DNA from: Trametopsis cervina
Lineage: Eukaryota; Basidiomycota; Agaricomycetes; Polyporales; Irpicaceae
Assembly: GCA_022385755.1 (NCBI GenBank)
Contig: MU278354.1
Coordinates: 574,805-638,804 of the forward strand
DNA length: 64,000 nt
Direction: 5' to 3'
In this document: positions 11,951 to 22,943 of the stretch, one piece after another
Layout of the letters: every line of letters begins with the position of its first letter
How positions within the stretch are numbered: position 1 is the first letter of the stretch
The notes under the pieces: model-generated
Seen by the model: only the letters and a program-made list of their open reading frames with translations
What the model was told of the DNA's origin: nothing
Databases searched by the model: none
Position numbers and translations under genes: made by a program

Positions 11951-13547
11951 CTACGGATCTTTTCCACCCAACCGCGCTAAGTAGCCTTGGAAGCGGCTGG
12001 CACACGAACGGATAGATCGCATGCTACTCGTGGACCTCACTGAACGCATGCTCTTGGCATCTGCTGGACTGGCACACCGGCGTTCCGGCTGCGGATCAGA
12101 AGCGTATCTGCGTCCCTCCCACAGGGGAAGAGGTCCTGATATGAGCGGCTTGTCTGAGGTAGCCACTCGCGTCGTAACCCTCTTGCGTGCGCCGGTAAAC
12201 CATTCCAGCACACCCCAAGTCCGTTTCTTCTCCTTTGTATCGGCACGCGATTTGACACGATCAGAGCCGTAGTTCATCACAGGTTCATAGCTCGCCTCAT
12301 CATCCTGGTGCTCGAAGTGTATTGTCGGAGTATCGAGAAACTTCACAGAAGGTGTGGAACGGCCTTTACGAGTCTTAATGGATGAACTGCAAGACAGGAT
12401 CGACTTCGCTGGAGCTGGTCGAGAGGCAGTGGAAGACACTGAACCAGATCGTTGCCGCGAGTGACTGTGTGCTTGCCCCGATGCTTGTCGTAGAACACTC
12501 TTGTGATGCTCAGCAATGAGTACAGGTCGCCTCCGCAGCCAAATTGGGACCCCTAGCTCGTCCTCGTCCTCATCCTCGTAGTAATCCTCAGGGTCCGTTG
12601 CGACGAACGGGATCTCTGGGAGATCAACTATATCGGAAGCAGTTGCGATGGAAAGGCGTGAAGAGAGCGGGTCGCTGTCATCGGATGAGGATGATGACGT
12701 CTGAATGCAGAGTATGTGTGGCGTCAAGAACAAGGAATTTAGAGTGAATAATTGCCACGCACCCAAACACACCGCAAAGCCCCCTCAATTTGGTCGTCGA
12801 TCTCAAGCAGTGGGGAAGGTAATTCCTGAGGATATCAGTGGGAAGTACATCTCTCCGTCGGATGTACACACCTCGTCGTCCACAAGCGTGTGGGAAGTAG
12901 AACCGCCCCATGAGGACTGTCATTGGACGAACCGTCAGCTTTGATCCATAAAGCTGGAATTAATGAAAGAAACACTGACGTTGGCCGCACCATTCGACCG
13001 CAGCCACCCTCGCAAGATCGGGTCATCGCTGCGAGGCGCAGTGTAATAGCTGCTTGGCTTCTGCATCGCTGGTACTGAGGCTGTAGTCGGTATGAGGGAT
13101 TGGGTAGAAACTAGGACGTCATGCAAAAACTTACGATGAGGGGAAGAGGCAAAGCTTGACCAGCCGAGCGAACAGGCCGCTTTGTGCACGTCTGACACGC
13201 ATTTCGGGAATACCGGGTAGAATATGAATATTGCTTGGGGAGGAAGATTCCGTTTGGATACCCCGCAGCGTGGTGAACGCATGGATCACTGAAAACACGA
13301 GGTCATTGCATGCGCTGATCTGCGATGTGCTGGGACGCTCTGCGCCGGAGAATTTGCGCAACGAACGCCTGGGATTTTGCGTGGCCCGTGTACGATTTCG
13401 ACGTGTCTGAACGCCGCCTAGAGCATCCGTTCCGTTAGCCGAAATCCTGCCGGAGGTGCCTGGGATACCGGACTGTCGTGCATTTCAGCCAGCTAGATAC
13501 CGTGAGCAAACTGCAGCGTCGACCAGGAAACCATACGAGCTGAACAT
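11951..13547 (-). CDS. Unknown Ser-rich acidic/basic protein
   Basis: Not recognised. The frames join across phase-compatible introns: an N-terminal exon (about 13472-13135, containing GRISANGTDALGGVQTRRNR), an exon with YYTAPRSDDPILRGWLRSN, one with SSWGGSTSHTLVDDE, one with ELPSPLLEIDDQIEGALR, and a long last exon starting TSSSSSDDSDPLSSRL. The last exon has an acidic patch DPEDYYEDEDEDELG, Ser-rich basic stretches (HSHSRQRSGSVSSTASRP), a PSVKFLDTPTIHFEH segment and Arg/Ser repeats (SMRSVRSTSSMRSIRS) before the end YLARLGGKDP*. It looks largely disordered and phosphorylatable. The intron before YYTAP (85 nt) and the first exon are uncertain; the ATG at 13547 is only a candidate start. Confidence 0.6.
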
Positions 13548-13754
13548 AGCAACATTGCACACTATCGTCGCTGTGTGAACTTGACTGAATTATTAGAAAA
13601 CGGCAGCGTCTCTAACGGGTAAATATGTGGTATGTACTAGGGGGACGGACCAGTAACAGAATAAGCTGAATAGCCACCACGGTTGAGTACACAACGCACC
13701 AATAATGATATAACGCTGCGACCATATACGTTTGCATCCTCTATGCTCTAGCCA

Positions 13755-14250
13755 TCATATTTTGAAGGTTTCTTCAACGTGCAAGCCACTCCAAATACCC
13801 CTCGCAGCTTCGGTCGTACTCTCAATAGTTCTCCTCTTGAGAGGCTTGATTTTAGCACCAGAGCTGTCCAGAAGCAGCTGGACCTTCTGTTGAATGCCAG
13901 TCACCTCGAAGCCATTCAGCGGAATGACCTTGTCACGGTTATTCACTGCACCACCAAATCCGTCTCAGAATGTATAAGACCAAGAAAACAAATCGCGACT
14001 TACGATAGAATCCTCGCACAATGGGCTCTTTATTATTTCGCTGCCTGACCACAATCTCAACGTGCGGGTTCTCGCGTGCCAGGTTCTCGAGATGCCTTGT
14101 TATATATGTCCGCGTGTTCGCTGAAGAGGGCCAGTGATTGCAGAATTCAAACACGAGTTTTCGGACTTGAGGAATAAAGGCTACGTGTCCATTCGCTGGT
14201 TGTGAGGAGAGCTGGCCTCTGAAGAGGGGACGTACACAGCGAATTGACAT
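13755..14250 (-). CDS. MRPL51: Mitochondrial large-subunit ribosomal protein mL43
   Basis: Two exons give a protein of about 140 residues from MSIRCVRPLFRG. The segment VRKLVFEFCNHWPSSANTRT is the hallmark of the L51/S25/CI-B8 thioredoxin-like fold (FCxxxGSSxGMR in yeast Mrpl51), followed by ENPHVEIVVRQRNNKEPIV. A 60-70 nt intron (GTAAGTC...GTGCAG) joins GFY to LNNRDKVIPLNG. The C-terminus STTEAARGIWSGLHVEETFK matches the family's conserved SVRGIWSP ending. It belongs to the mitochondrial 54S subunit. An in-frame TTG extends the frame upstream, but the ATG at 14250 is the natural start. Confidence 0.88.
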
Positions 14251-14549
14251 GGCGGATAGAGTAGACTCCAACAAATAGCGCTCAGCAGTGAGATCATTCA
14301 GATAGCACTATTACTGTTTTCTTATGATGTAACAACAGTAACAGTCGGAGTTTAACATTACTTATCCACAGTAACACAGTGATGAATCGTTGATTCAGAC
14401 GTCGAGCGTCTAACATCTCACTCACAACCAAGGACGACGCCAGTGATTTTTGAGGTAATTGAGCCTCGACGCGTTGGACCACGCTATACTTGCCGCCACA
14501 AACGCGTCGACATAGACTACCTCATCACTCTAAACGCGTCTATCGCAAC
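14251..14549. promoter_or_regulatory. Shared promoter, mL43 / Rsc58-like gene
   Basis: This 299-bp interval separates two divergent ATGs. It contains repeated acgcgt-type (MluI-like) motifs near 14470-14540 (gcgttgg, aaacgcgtcg, aaacgcgtct). An ACGCGT-type motif is bound by MBF in yeasts; relevance here is only a guess. Confidence 0.4.
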
Positions 14550-16962
14550 ATGACCAGAGCAACACGCTCAAGCACAACCCAACATGAAAAGGACAAACAG
14601 CAGGTCGAGACTCCGGGGCCCAAGAAGGGTACTGGGTCGAAGAAGCGCAAGCGCACGTCCATTGCTGAGCACTCTGAACAGCCTGCGAACAAGCTTGTTC
14701 GCACCCACGATATAGTTAAAGAAGAGGGCACGCCAGATCCTACTGACGAGTACCTCGAAGAGGCTCCTACCAGCAGTAAAGTAGAACTACCAAGCAGTGG
14801 AGACCTACCTCTTCTCTCTGAAGATGCAGAGCAGATACTTGAAGTCCTTGAAATGTGCGCATACCCTCATAATTCACCAGAGCTCTTCCTTATACTCCAT
14901 TTTCCATAGGGTGGACACCCAGGGTCTACTCGATCGAATATTCCCCTTACCCACTGAACATTCCTCGAACGCAGAATCTTTAGCAGGCCCGTCCACCGGC
15001 ACACAGTCTTACTCTTTCCGTGCGCTCCTCAAATCACCTTCACACTACCCATTGCGAGTGCTACGCGTATGTTCCAACATATCTCCTTGCTTCAGCTATC
15101 TGACATTGGTGACAGTCCGCAGTGAAGCATCTCCTTCCAATATCCTCTCATCCCCGCTCAAGACCATCTGCACCTGCCGCAGAGCAGCTCCGCTTCTGCC
15201 AGCTTGCACTGTCGCTCCTAGATCAAGCCTCGAGCCACCAGGCCCCAGTCCCCCTTGATGTCTCATCTCTGATTTCATCCCCTCGCCCACAGGATGAAGT
15301 TGACGGTACGACACCCTTCGTACCAAATGCGCCCCGAAGCATGCCGAAGTTTGCACTAGTGCAACGATTGCCAACTGGAGACTGGTGGTCATCTGTGAAC
15401 TCTGCCTATTCTACACTGACAGAAGGCAAGGATCTGAAAGACCTTCCGACGTCCTATGCCGAGCTCGTTTCCATTCTTCCATCTGCATCTACATCGGACC
15501 CACCTGCCGACTCTTTGACGCTAGGAAATTACATCAAGAAGAGGGCGTACAAGCCGCAGAACATACCTCAGCAGCGTGGCATGCCTTGTGGATCCTTTTT
15601 GGACTACGGGCCATACACAACTTTTGCACCAACATTCGAGCAGAACGGTGTGGAGGTAGGGCGGGAACGTTTAAGTGAGGTTGTATGGTTCAAGGAGCAG
15701 GACAAGCGGCAAAAGGCACGAATACGAGCATATAGGGAACGAGTAGCGGCCGGTGCTGGTCAGAATATGAGCCAAGGTGTGGAAACAGAAGTGGCGGAGG
15801 TGGAAATGACGAGTACAAAGCAAAAAGAAAGAATGAAAGACGAAGACGTGGATGCACTCGAAGGACTACTGACTGCTGAGCAGATTGATGCTGTGAAGTT
15901 GGCGGCAAAATCTCTGGAGCTGGAGGGCTCTGTCTCGGAACTTCTGGACCGTAACGCACAGGCCTTGATTCGCCTAGAGGCATTACAGCTTGCCCGTTTG
16001 GGAAGTCCCGGTGATGAAGGAAAAGATGTGCAGGTTGACTCGGAAGAATGGGAGACAGGTATTGTGTTGCGGTTGGTCTACATGCTTTTTGACTGAAGAT
16101 CGCTGCAGCCCAGGGTATACTCGAGTCGCTGACATTACTTGCGTCTCTTCGACCACGAACGTCTTCGGACCCAGACTCCGCACCGCTCATCCCCCCTCCG
16201 AATGTCCTACGAAAACTTCATCGCACACTGCCGGTTGGTGCAATGCAAGGCTGGTACGGTACATTACCCGAGACACGCCCATCCGCTTGTAGCGACGACA
16301 CCACGGTCAGGGTCCGTACAGACATTCCAGTCCCTACCCCCGCTGTGCCACCGCCTGCTCCGTCGGTTGCAGCTGCACCTTCGACACCCGTACCGATCAA
16401 ACAAGCTGCACCGACGTACAACAATTACTCGTACTCCGCTACGTATGCAACGCCCTACCGAGGGGCGTACGGGACAAACTACTATCCGAATTATGCAGCT
16501 TCAGCGGCGCAAAGCACAAGCACGAACCATTACCCGAATCACCAGTACACCGTTAGCGGGCAGCAGCCATACTCGGCTTACAGCTCCTGGTACAACTATC
16601 AACCACAACAAGCTGGTACATCCGCCGCTGCGAGCTCTGGAACATCGACTCCTGTGGCGAAGCCCACCGCTGCCGGTACACCTTCAGGCTACGCCGGGTA
16701 CTTTAGCAACACACCACAGCCCGGAACTCAACGCGCTGTTGCAAATACAGTGTTGACGCCGGGCGCAAGTGCGGTGAGGACATGGTCGAACGGGGCTGCA
16801 TATGTTGCTGCTCCGACGATTCCGCCACATATGCGTAGTGCGGCGAGTAGCAGTGGAAATACATCGAGCCCAGCGGCAGCGGCGACGACGGGTGCCGGAG
16901 GGTATTATATCGGATATCAGCAACAGCAACAGCAGCCCACTGCGGCCGCACAGTCATCTTGA
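14550..16962 (+). CDS. Rsc58-like chromatin-remodelling complex subunit (probable)
   Basis: Four exons give a protein of about 750 residues. The N-terminus is basic (KKGTGSKKRKR, a likely nuclear localisation signal), then a short helical region (VDTQGLLDRIFPLP ... SYSFRALLKSPSHYPLRVLR) that may be a degenerate bromodomain. The central block contains KFALVQRLPTGDWWSSVNSA and SFLDYGPYTTFAPTFEQNGV followed by SEVVWFKEQDKR, which resembles the YGxYxxxAPxFxxNG...W block I recall from yeast Rsc58. A coiled region around EDVDALEGLLTAEQIDAVKL follows, then a long disordered tail rich in Ala, Tyr, Ser and Gln ending in YQQQQQQP. Introns end at 14910, 15120 and about 16110; the last uses CTGCAG before CCCAGGG to stay in frame. 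The ATG at 14550 is preferred over an upstream TTG. The Rsc58 assignment is inferred from a remembered alignment. Confidence 0.6.
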
Positions 16963-17264
16963 CCTCCGTAGCGAGAACTTTATACTAGTAGTGATTTAGT
17001 CTGTCTCGTCTGCAATTAGAACTCCCTTGCACTTTTCTCGTTAGGTCAGACTCATAGTACGGGAAGTAGTTTGTACATTTCTCTTAGGTAGGACTCGTAG
17101 TACGGAGGGTTGTGTTCAAATATAATAATGATACTAACGCGTGTGAGTAAAATAAACTGTGCGGATGGGATGCATACAGTACCGGAATTTGGTCTGATTT
17201 TATCTGCAGGACGTATACAGATCTGCAGTACCTTCATATATCCTTGATACTTCATTTACTTTCG
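16963..17264. other. Intergenic, 3' region of Rsc58-like gene
   Basis: About 300 bp of AT-richer DNA. It contains two nearly matching stretches with gtcagactcatagtacggga (near 17044) and taggactcgtagtacggagg (near 17087), possibly a small local duplication. No ORF is supported. Confidence 0.45.
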
Positions 17265-17346
17265 GTCCTTGTCGATTAGTGGTTAGATCAGCACGTTGTG
17301 GTATCACAATTCCGTGCAGACGCAGGCTCGAATCCTGCCTGGGACA
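17265..17346 (+). tRNA. tRNA-His (GUG) with a 10-nt intron
   Basis: The sequence folds as a cloverleaf: acceptor GTCCTTG/CTGGGAC (one T-T mismatch and one T-G pair) plus discriminator A, D-arm GATT-AGTGGTTA-GATC, anticodon stem GCACG/CGTGC, and a perfect T-arm GCAGG-CTCGAAT-CCTGC. The anticodon loop reads TTGTGG, then ten bases (TATCACAATT), then C. A 10-nt intron at the canonical 37/38 position therefore gives anticodon GUG, histidine. The mature length would be 72 nt. A pol III terminator follows at 17371. The T-loop begins CTCGAAT rather than TTCGAAT, a mild departure from the B-box consensus. Confidence 0.85.
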
Positions 17347-17370
17347 CTTGATGAAAATGAATTTCGACTC

Positions 17371-17382
17371 TTTTTTTTTTTT
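17371..17382 (+). terminator. RNA polymerase III T-run terminator
   Basis: A run of twelve T residues starts 25 nt after the tRNA-His discriminator base on the same strand, as expected for pol III termination. Confidence 0.75.
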
Positions 17383-17559
17383 ACACTCTCGGACCGCGGC
17401 GACCGAGGTTTCATGATGCAATTATTGCCTCAGATTCACACCGGTGTCGCCGCCGTCCGACTGTTGCCTCATCCAAGTCACCACCAACGGTACTCAGCTT
17501 GTTATTCCCCTGATAAATCGATGCTCACATCACTCATGTAGCGGGCAGGTGCGCTCACG

Positions 17560-19422
17560 ATGCCCACAGAGCTCGAGCAGACGGTATACTCGCTCATGGA
17601 AATCCCGCAAGACATCATAGAACACATCATCAAGTTCTGCGCCCGTGACCTGTCCACTCTTTCGCAGACGTGCAAGACCCTGTATAGGATTATTTACAAT
17701 AGTGATCAACATGTCTGGCGAGAGGCCTTCCTATCCTACCCGTTCGACGACATCCGGCAGAGCCCCGTCTCACGACGTCTTACGTCTTCAATCAGTTCGG
17801 GAGAGGACGATAAGCACCGAGCTCCTATCCTGTGCTGGAAGGGACACCTGCAACGGCGGATATCCGCCGAGCTCCTGCTACGAAGCAAGCGGGACGTAGG
17901 CAGCATAGATGGCGAAGACCTCCTCGAGGCCCTACAGACCGTGACCGACGTCGTCAGACTGGCCACGCCAGGTCCGTTCGGAGACTCGGGTGGCGCCAAC
18001 CCCTCGCACAACCTCGCCTGGGCGCAGGAGCTACTGCTCAGCTCGACGCTGTTCCGGGATTACGACGTGCCCGAGCTAGACCGGACGGTCGACTCCGAAC
18101 TCGACAGCCTCGCGTACCGTCTGCGCCAGGAGCGCGCCCGCCTGCGGAGCTACCTCACGCTCTCGCGCGAGACGGGCGAGTCGACGGATTCGGTGGAGCG
18201 GCTGAACGAGATACGCTCCGCCAGCCGGTGCTTTGTGTACAACCTCCTGCACTATCAGGACGAGACGCGCTGGGGCCCGTATGATGCGAAGCGAAACGAG
18301 AGGGGCGGGTGGGACGTCACAGTCGATTGGGAGCATGTTGAGCATATCCAAAATGTGGTGTTTATGAACTTGAGGGATCTGCCCGCACATCTTGGGCCGC
18401 CGATACCGAGCTTTGATATGCAAGCGGCGAGGCCGTTCTCCCATCCTGGATATAAGGGCAGGAACCCTAGGGACTGGGCAGGGGTGGAGGGTGTGTGGTG
18501 TCGTGTGGTTTGTTTTATGGATTACCGGTGCGTACCGTTCGGTATCATGCAGTGCGTTCACTCATGTCTTCCGCTTTGTAGCGATCTGTTTGGTGAGTGT
18601 ACAAAGCCACTCAGAGTCGACATCGCCTGACGGTCACACCCTCCGTCTCACAGCATTCAACGTACGTCATGTCTAGTACACTTCCGCATCCTCCCGTCTC
18701 ACCTTCACAACCCAGTACACAAACCTCAGCTCAATGCGCCTCCAACCTGCATACTTCGACGACGACTTCGCCGAAGCAACACGTCTGGTCGAAGTGCGGC
18801 TCACCCTCGACGACGAAACCGAGCTGGCCCCAGAAGATGACGACGACCCCGACCCAGCGTACCCGCCGCTCGCATTCGTCGGTACGGCGCGCGGGATGCT
18901 GCACAACCACCGCTCACTCGTACACGGCACGATCCGCAAGAAGAAGGACTACGTCCGCTGGTCATTTGTAGATGTGTTCTCCTTCTCCTGCAGCATTATC
19001 TCACGACTGACTGACTGCTTTTTCTTGTTGCTCCGCCCTCGCAAACAGATCACGACGCATGACAGATCGCGGTGGGCGTAAGTGGCCTGCTGTGTGCGGT
19101 GTGTATGTGTGTACTGAACCTTATTGGACGGCTTCTGTTTGTTTAGTGCGGAGGGTGTCCAGGTTGGTGGTGTAGCCAGCGCTTTGGGTGTCGCTGGCAT
19201 CTGGACAGTTGCTACGCATGAAGACCGTACGTCCCCTTCTGCCCATTCACAGCGATCTGTTTTGACTGTAGCTATTCGTGAGTAGATGGAGACCCAGCTG
19301 GTGAGCACTGTCCGTCTTTCTCGGTGTGCGATCGTGCATTCACACTCGCGACAGGCCCGTTCTGGATGTGGAAAACGACCGGAGAGCTCTCAACTGAACT
19401 GCTTCGAATGCAAGAGTTTTGA
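17560..19422 (+). CDS. F-box domain protein
   Basis: The N-terminus MPTELEQTVYSLMEIPQDII continues EHIIKFCARDLSTLSQTCKT, an F-box (residues about 10-55) that would bind Skp1 in an SCF ubiquitin ligase. A long region follows with WGPYDAKRNERGGWDVTVDW and WAGVEGVWCRVVCFMDYR. After that the frame survives only by using tiny exons: 18582-18592 (11 nt) and 18654-18661 (8 nt) encode the RDLFAFN join to YTNLSSMRLQPAYFDDDF, and 19286-19300 (15 nt) encodes HGDPAG before PFWMWKTTGELSTELLRMQE and F*. Each is bounded by GT and AG and preserves phase. The exon between contains RLTLDDETELAPEDDDDPDP and ARGMLHNHRSLVHGTIRKKK. The architecture matches a widespread agaricomycete F-box family; the substrate is unknown. 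The gene starts 177 bp after the tRNA terminator. Confidence 0.85.
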
Positions 19423-19772
19423 CTAGCACAGGTGTGAGTGGCGCATGGGCCCTACGGTCCCGGCATACACTGTCGTTGCGCCGCTCACACGTGCGTACTT
19501 CTATCTACCCCCTTCTCCTTGCTTTATCTGTTGTATCGAATATATGGTGCTATGTCTTGTATGTCCAGTCTTCTTGTATATGGCTTTTTATCTGACCGGT
19601 CAATGTAAACAATGAATGTACCTGCTATCCCTGTTGTAGTCACGAAATGACATTATGCATTTACTGACAGGAGCGACTGGTGCTACATGATGATTCCATT
19701 GCTTATTATACATGTTGTATGTTGTAATTCTTCAGTACGCGCAGAGCATATGAGCAAAACGTCTCTCAGCCC
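19423..19772. other. Intergenic, convergent 3' ends
   Basis: These 350 bp lie between the F-box stop codon and the dienelactone hydrolase stop codon on the other strand. They are CT-rich, then AT-rich near 19530-19740. Nothing beyond 3' untranslated sequence is supported. Confidence 0.5.
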
Positions 19773-20917
19773 TTATGCTCCATACACGTTCTGCGTGAAC
19801 TTGATCAAGGTGCGGTACAGCTCCTCGTACTTCGCTTTGTTATCGGGGTCGTCGAGGTTGGCGCGGGCAGCGGCGAAGCCATGGAACCTTATGGACTAGA
19901 CGTTAATACAATCCGGTACAGTGGGAAGAACAGAGTGACCCACGAGTCGAAGTGGACGTAGTCATTCTTGGCTGCAAATGGTTTCTTGGCGAGGATGTCG
20001 ACGATCTTCTTGGCCTACAACCGGGGGTGCTGCTGTTAGGGGATAGCACGGCGGGAAGAGGGAGAGGGAGGGCGTACCTCGTCCTTAGGCTCGTCGTTAC
20101 TCGGGTACAGACCGAGCGGCACGCGTAAGTCGGGGGCATCATCGGCGGAAAGCATACTATGCGCATGCATATGCTCAGTGGTGGAGGCAGTTCAGGGATC
20201 AAAACACTCACGCAGGGTGGATGATTGAGATCGCGCTGAAGGGCGTGTTGGCTTCTGCACCGGACTTGATCACAACTTTGCCTCCTGCGTATTACCATGT
20301 TTGAGCATCAATGCTACTGTGAATAACACAACACCAAGCAAGACGTACCCCAACAGTATCCATACGCAACCACAAAGTCCGCGCCGTCTGCCTTGAGAGC
20401 CTCGCCGACCTTGATCAGCTTAGGGATGTGGTTCGCAGGACTGGCGAATCCTCCAAACCACTCCTGAAACTTCTTCTTGTCTTCATCTGTGCTGGGTGGG
20501 AACCTATCGAGCGGCCACGGCTCGTCGCCCTCGAAGAAGTCAGGCATGAGCACCTGCGCCTTCAGTTCCTCAGCAAGGATATCGGCACCCTGGAGGGTCT
20601 GCGGCTTAAATCTGTGGGTGGTACAGAGCACGCATTGTCAGCGGGTGGGCCTGAGAAGGGGTACACGAGATACACACCCAAATATATCGTAAACACAGAC
20701 AAGAGCGAGCTTGGTCGGTTCCTTTGGGCCTGCAAAATAAACCTACGGTAGGATCTCGAAATCAGCACACCGAGCAATATTTCGCCGCCTTGCATATATG
20801 CACCTTATCGAATCCTCCATAGGCCTTGTAAGTGCCCTTCTCCTTGTAGTCGGATCTCACGGGCGGCAGCGTGCAGCATGCAGCGTTTGTGTTGTGTACG
20901 GCGGACGCGGTGGACAT
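19773..20917 (-). CDS. Dienelactone hydrolase family protein
   Basis: At least six exons give an alpha/beta hydrolase of about 250 residues from MSTASAVHNTNAACCTLPPV. Recognisable blocks are YFAGPKEPTKLALVCVYDIF, ADILAEELKAQVLMPDFFEG, WFGGFASPANHIPKLIKVGE, the nucleophile elbow GYCWGG (split by an intron in GYCWG|GKVV), SAISIIHPA, LYPSNDEPKDE and FHGFAAARANLDDP. Cys in GxCxGG, the Asp in the SNDE region and the His in FHGF would form the Cys-Asp-His triad of carboxymethylenebutenolidases. Such enzymes open dienelactones from chlorinated or aromatic ring cleavage; fungal members also act on other lactones, so the substrate is open. The C-terminus is FTQNVYGA*. Confidence 0.88.
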
Positions 20918-21563
20918 TTTTGCGTGGTTGAGGTGGTGGATAAGAGCGCGTAGACGAGTGAGCATTGGTTGTGAGGCTCTGCAGTTGGCTCGACGATGGG
21001 CAGCGGCGTGCGGACGTGCACGCCATTCCACGCCATGGTGTTAGCTGTGACTTTACCCACAACGTCATTTCCCAGTGCTCTCTCTAGCACCGGCAACTCG
21101 GCACAGACTAAATCAACGGACCGGACGCGTAGAATTACTCTTTATTCTCAACCCTCACCACGGCTTCAGCCCAGTGTTGAAGCAACTCTTTCCGTCCTTC
21201 GCGATATGGTTGGGGTATCTAGCTGGCAAGGGGAAGAGTAATAAACAGAGCTCAATTAAGCCGGAGCGCATCCCAGCATCGCGGCCAGCCGTTCTCTACG
21301 GAGAGACTGGAGATGGGAAGTGCTTGACTATGAAGCTCGCACACTCTCGCATGTTATTTGTCTACTACTAGCTATGTTCTCATTTGTCAAATTCAATGCA
21401 TGTCTGTCTTCGTGTTCTGGCATTTCACGCAAGAGATTTGCTCCTAGAATTGCAGTAAGGTTGCATTACCTAAACGCCCTGCAGCAAACTTCCCGAGTAG
21501 CGCAGCTCGCTCAACTGGTCTTTTGCAGCCCACTCAATATTCATCTGGGCAGACTGTCTGTAC
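20918..21563. promoter_or_regulatory. Intergenic / bidirectional promoter
   Basis: These 646 bp separate the divergent dienelactone hydrolase and exonuclease genes. Small ORFs occur on both strands but none resembles a known protein. An upstream exon of the exonuclease could lie here, since its start is not fully certain. Confidence 0.45.
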
Positions 21564-22742
21564 ATGCACAGTGTGAACTACAGGTTGCAGCTGTGCATCC
21601 GCGGGGACCCTATCGTACGCCACGCTGGCCGTCGTTCGCCAGCTCTTCGTGCCCTCGTGCGCCACTTCTCTCAGAGCCATGACCTACGAATAGATGCTCG
21701 CCCTGGGGACAATCCCATCCGACGAGCTGTAGTTGTTCTCCAATCTCTCTTTGGTATATCTCGTTCACCGCAAACAGCACCTCCAGATCTTGCCGACTTT
21801 CCCTGGGAACGCAAGCAGTATTCGTGGCAGAAACACTCACCGAATGCACGACTCGTGTACATCCGCGACCGAGATGTCATGGACAAGGAGCTTGCCAAAC
21901 TCAAGCCTGGCCCGCTGGGCTTTGACCTCGAATGGAAGCCGAACAGGGAGAAAGGCGTCCCCAACCATCCCGTCGCGCTCGTGCAGCTTGCGAGTGAGGA
22001 CACGGTGCTGCTCATCCACCTCACCGCAATAATGAAAGGGAAAAGTGCGTTTTCCTACTGATCTCGATTGTTGACTATAAGTGTACTCAACTTTACCCAG
22101 AAGATTCCTTTCCGGCCTCGTTGCGCGAGGTGTTGGAGAATCCGAGTTATTCGAAAGCCGGCGTGAGCATCCTACGTACGTGTGCATTACTTTCATACTT
22201 CACGCCAAACTGAGTCTCTCGCGTACCAGCCGACTGCAAGAAGCTATGGAACGATCACCGCGCAAACGTCCGGAACTGCGTCGAACTAGGGCTACTCGCG
22301 CGCACAGTGGACAGTGACCGATGGCATGGCAAATACGCGCAGCCTATAGCTCTGGCAAGGCTGTGCAATGCATACCATGGGCTGACATTGCGTAAAGGAA
22401 AGATAACCTGCAGCGACTGGGAAAAAACACTAACTCGGGAACAGCAGGAATGTACGTTGTCGCCCATTGATGCAATCGACATTTAGTGACTGTCTCTCCT
22501 TATCAGATGCTGCGAATGACGGCCACTCTGGTTTGACGATCTACCAGGCACTTCACCAATTGCTTGAAAATATACAGCCGAAGCCTCTCCCCTCGTTTTA
22601 CTCTTTCGACGTCTTTGAAGGCAGTCCGTACCAACTGTCTACACTCTCAAAACCTACAGAACGCTGGGAACCGCACAACCCGTTCTACCATTATGATCCC
22701 CCAGTACCACAAAGAAGATCGAAAATATGGAAACTTCCCTAG
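21564..22742 (+). CDS. WRN-type 3'-5' exonuclease (DEDDy)
   Basis: Exons give a DnaQ-like exonuclease: motif I LGFDLEWKPNREKGVPNHPV (Asp and Glu of DxE), then VALVQLASEDTVLLIHLTAI, SLREVLENPSYSKAGVSIL, motif II in PDCKKLWNDHRANVRNCVEL, and motif III YAANDGHSGLTIYQALHQLL (Tyr and Asp, the DEDDy class). No helicase follows; the protein ends PQRRSKIWKLP*, so it is a stand-alone exonuclease of the Werner-exonuclease-like kind. It would degrade DNA or RNA 3' ends with two metal ions. The N-terminus from the ATG at 21564 is basic with a serine (RGDPIVRHAGRRSPALRALV), compatible with mitochondrial targeting, but this is uncertain. It is convergent with LAS1. Confidence 0.85.
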
Positions 22743-22943
22743 GATGTCTCTAGGATGTCCAAAATTACATAGACACGGGCGGTTTCAGCATGTACTTTAC
22801 CAGGGTTTCTTGTGCGATAGGACACTGCAATATATCACCCATCCTCACTCTTCGATGCAAGCCTCAGCAGAAGGCAGGCGAGGGACCCGTCCACTCATCC
22901 AAAGTTTAGATGTCTAAATCCGCACATGTGTCTCGATTACAAC

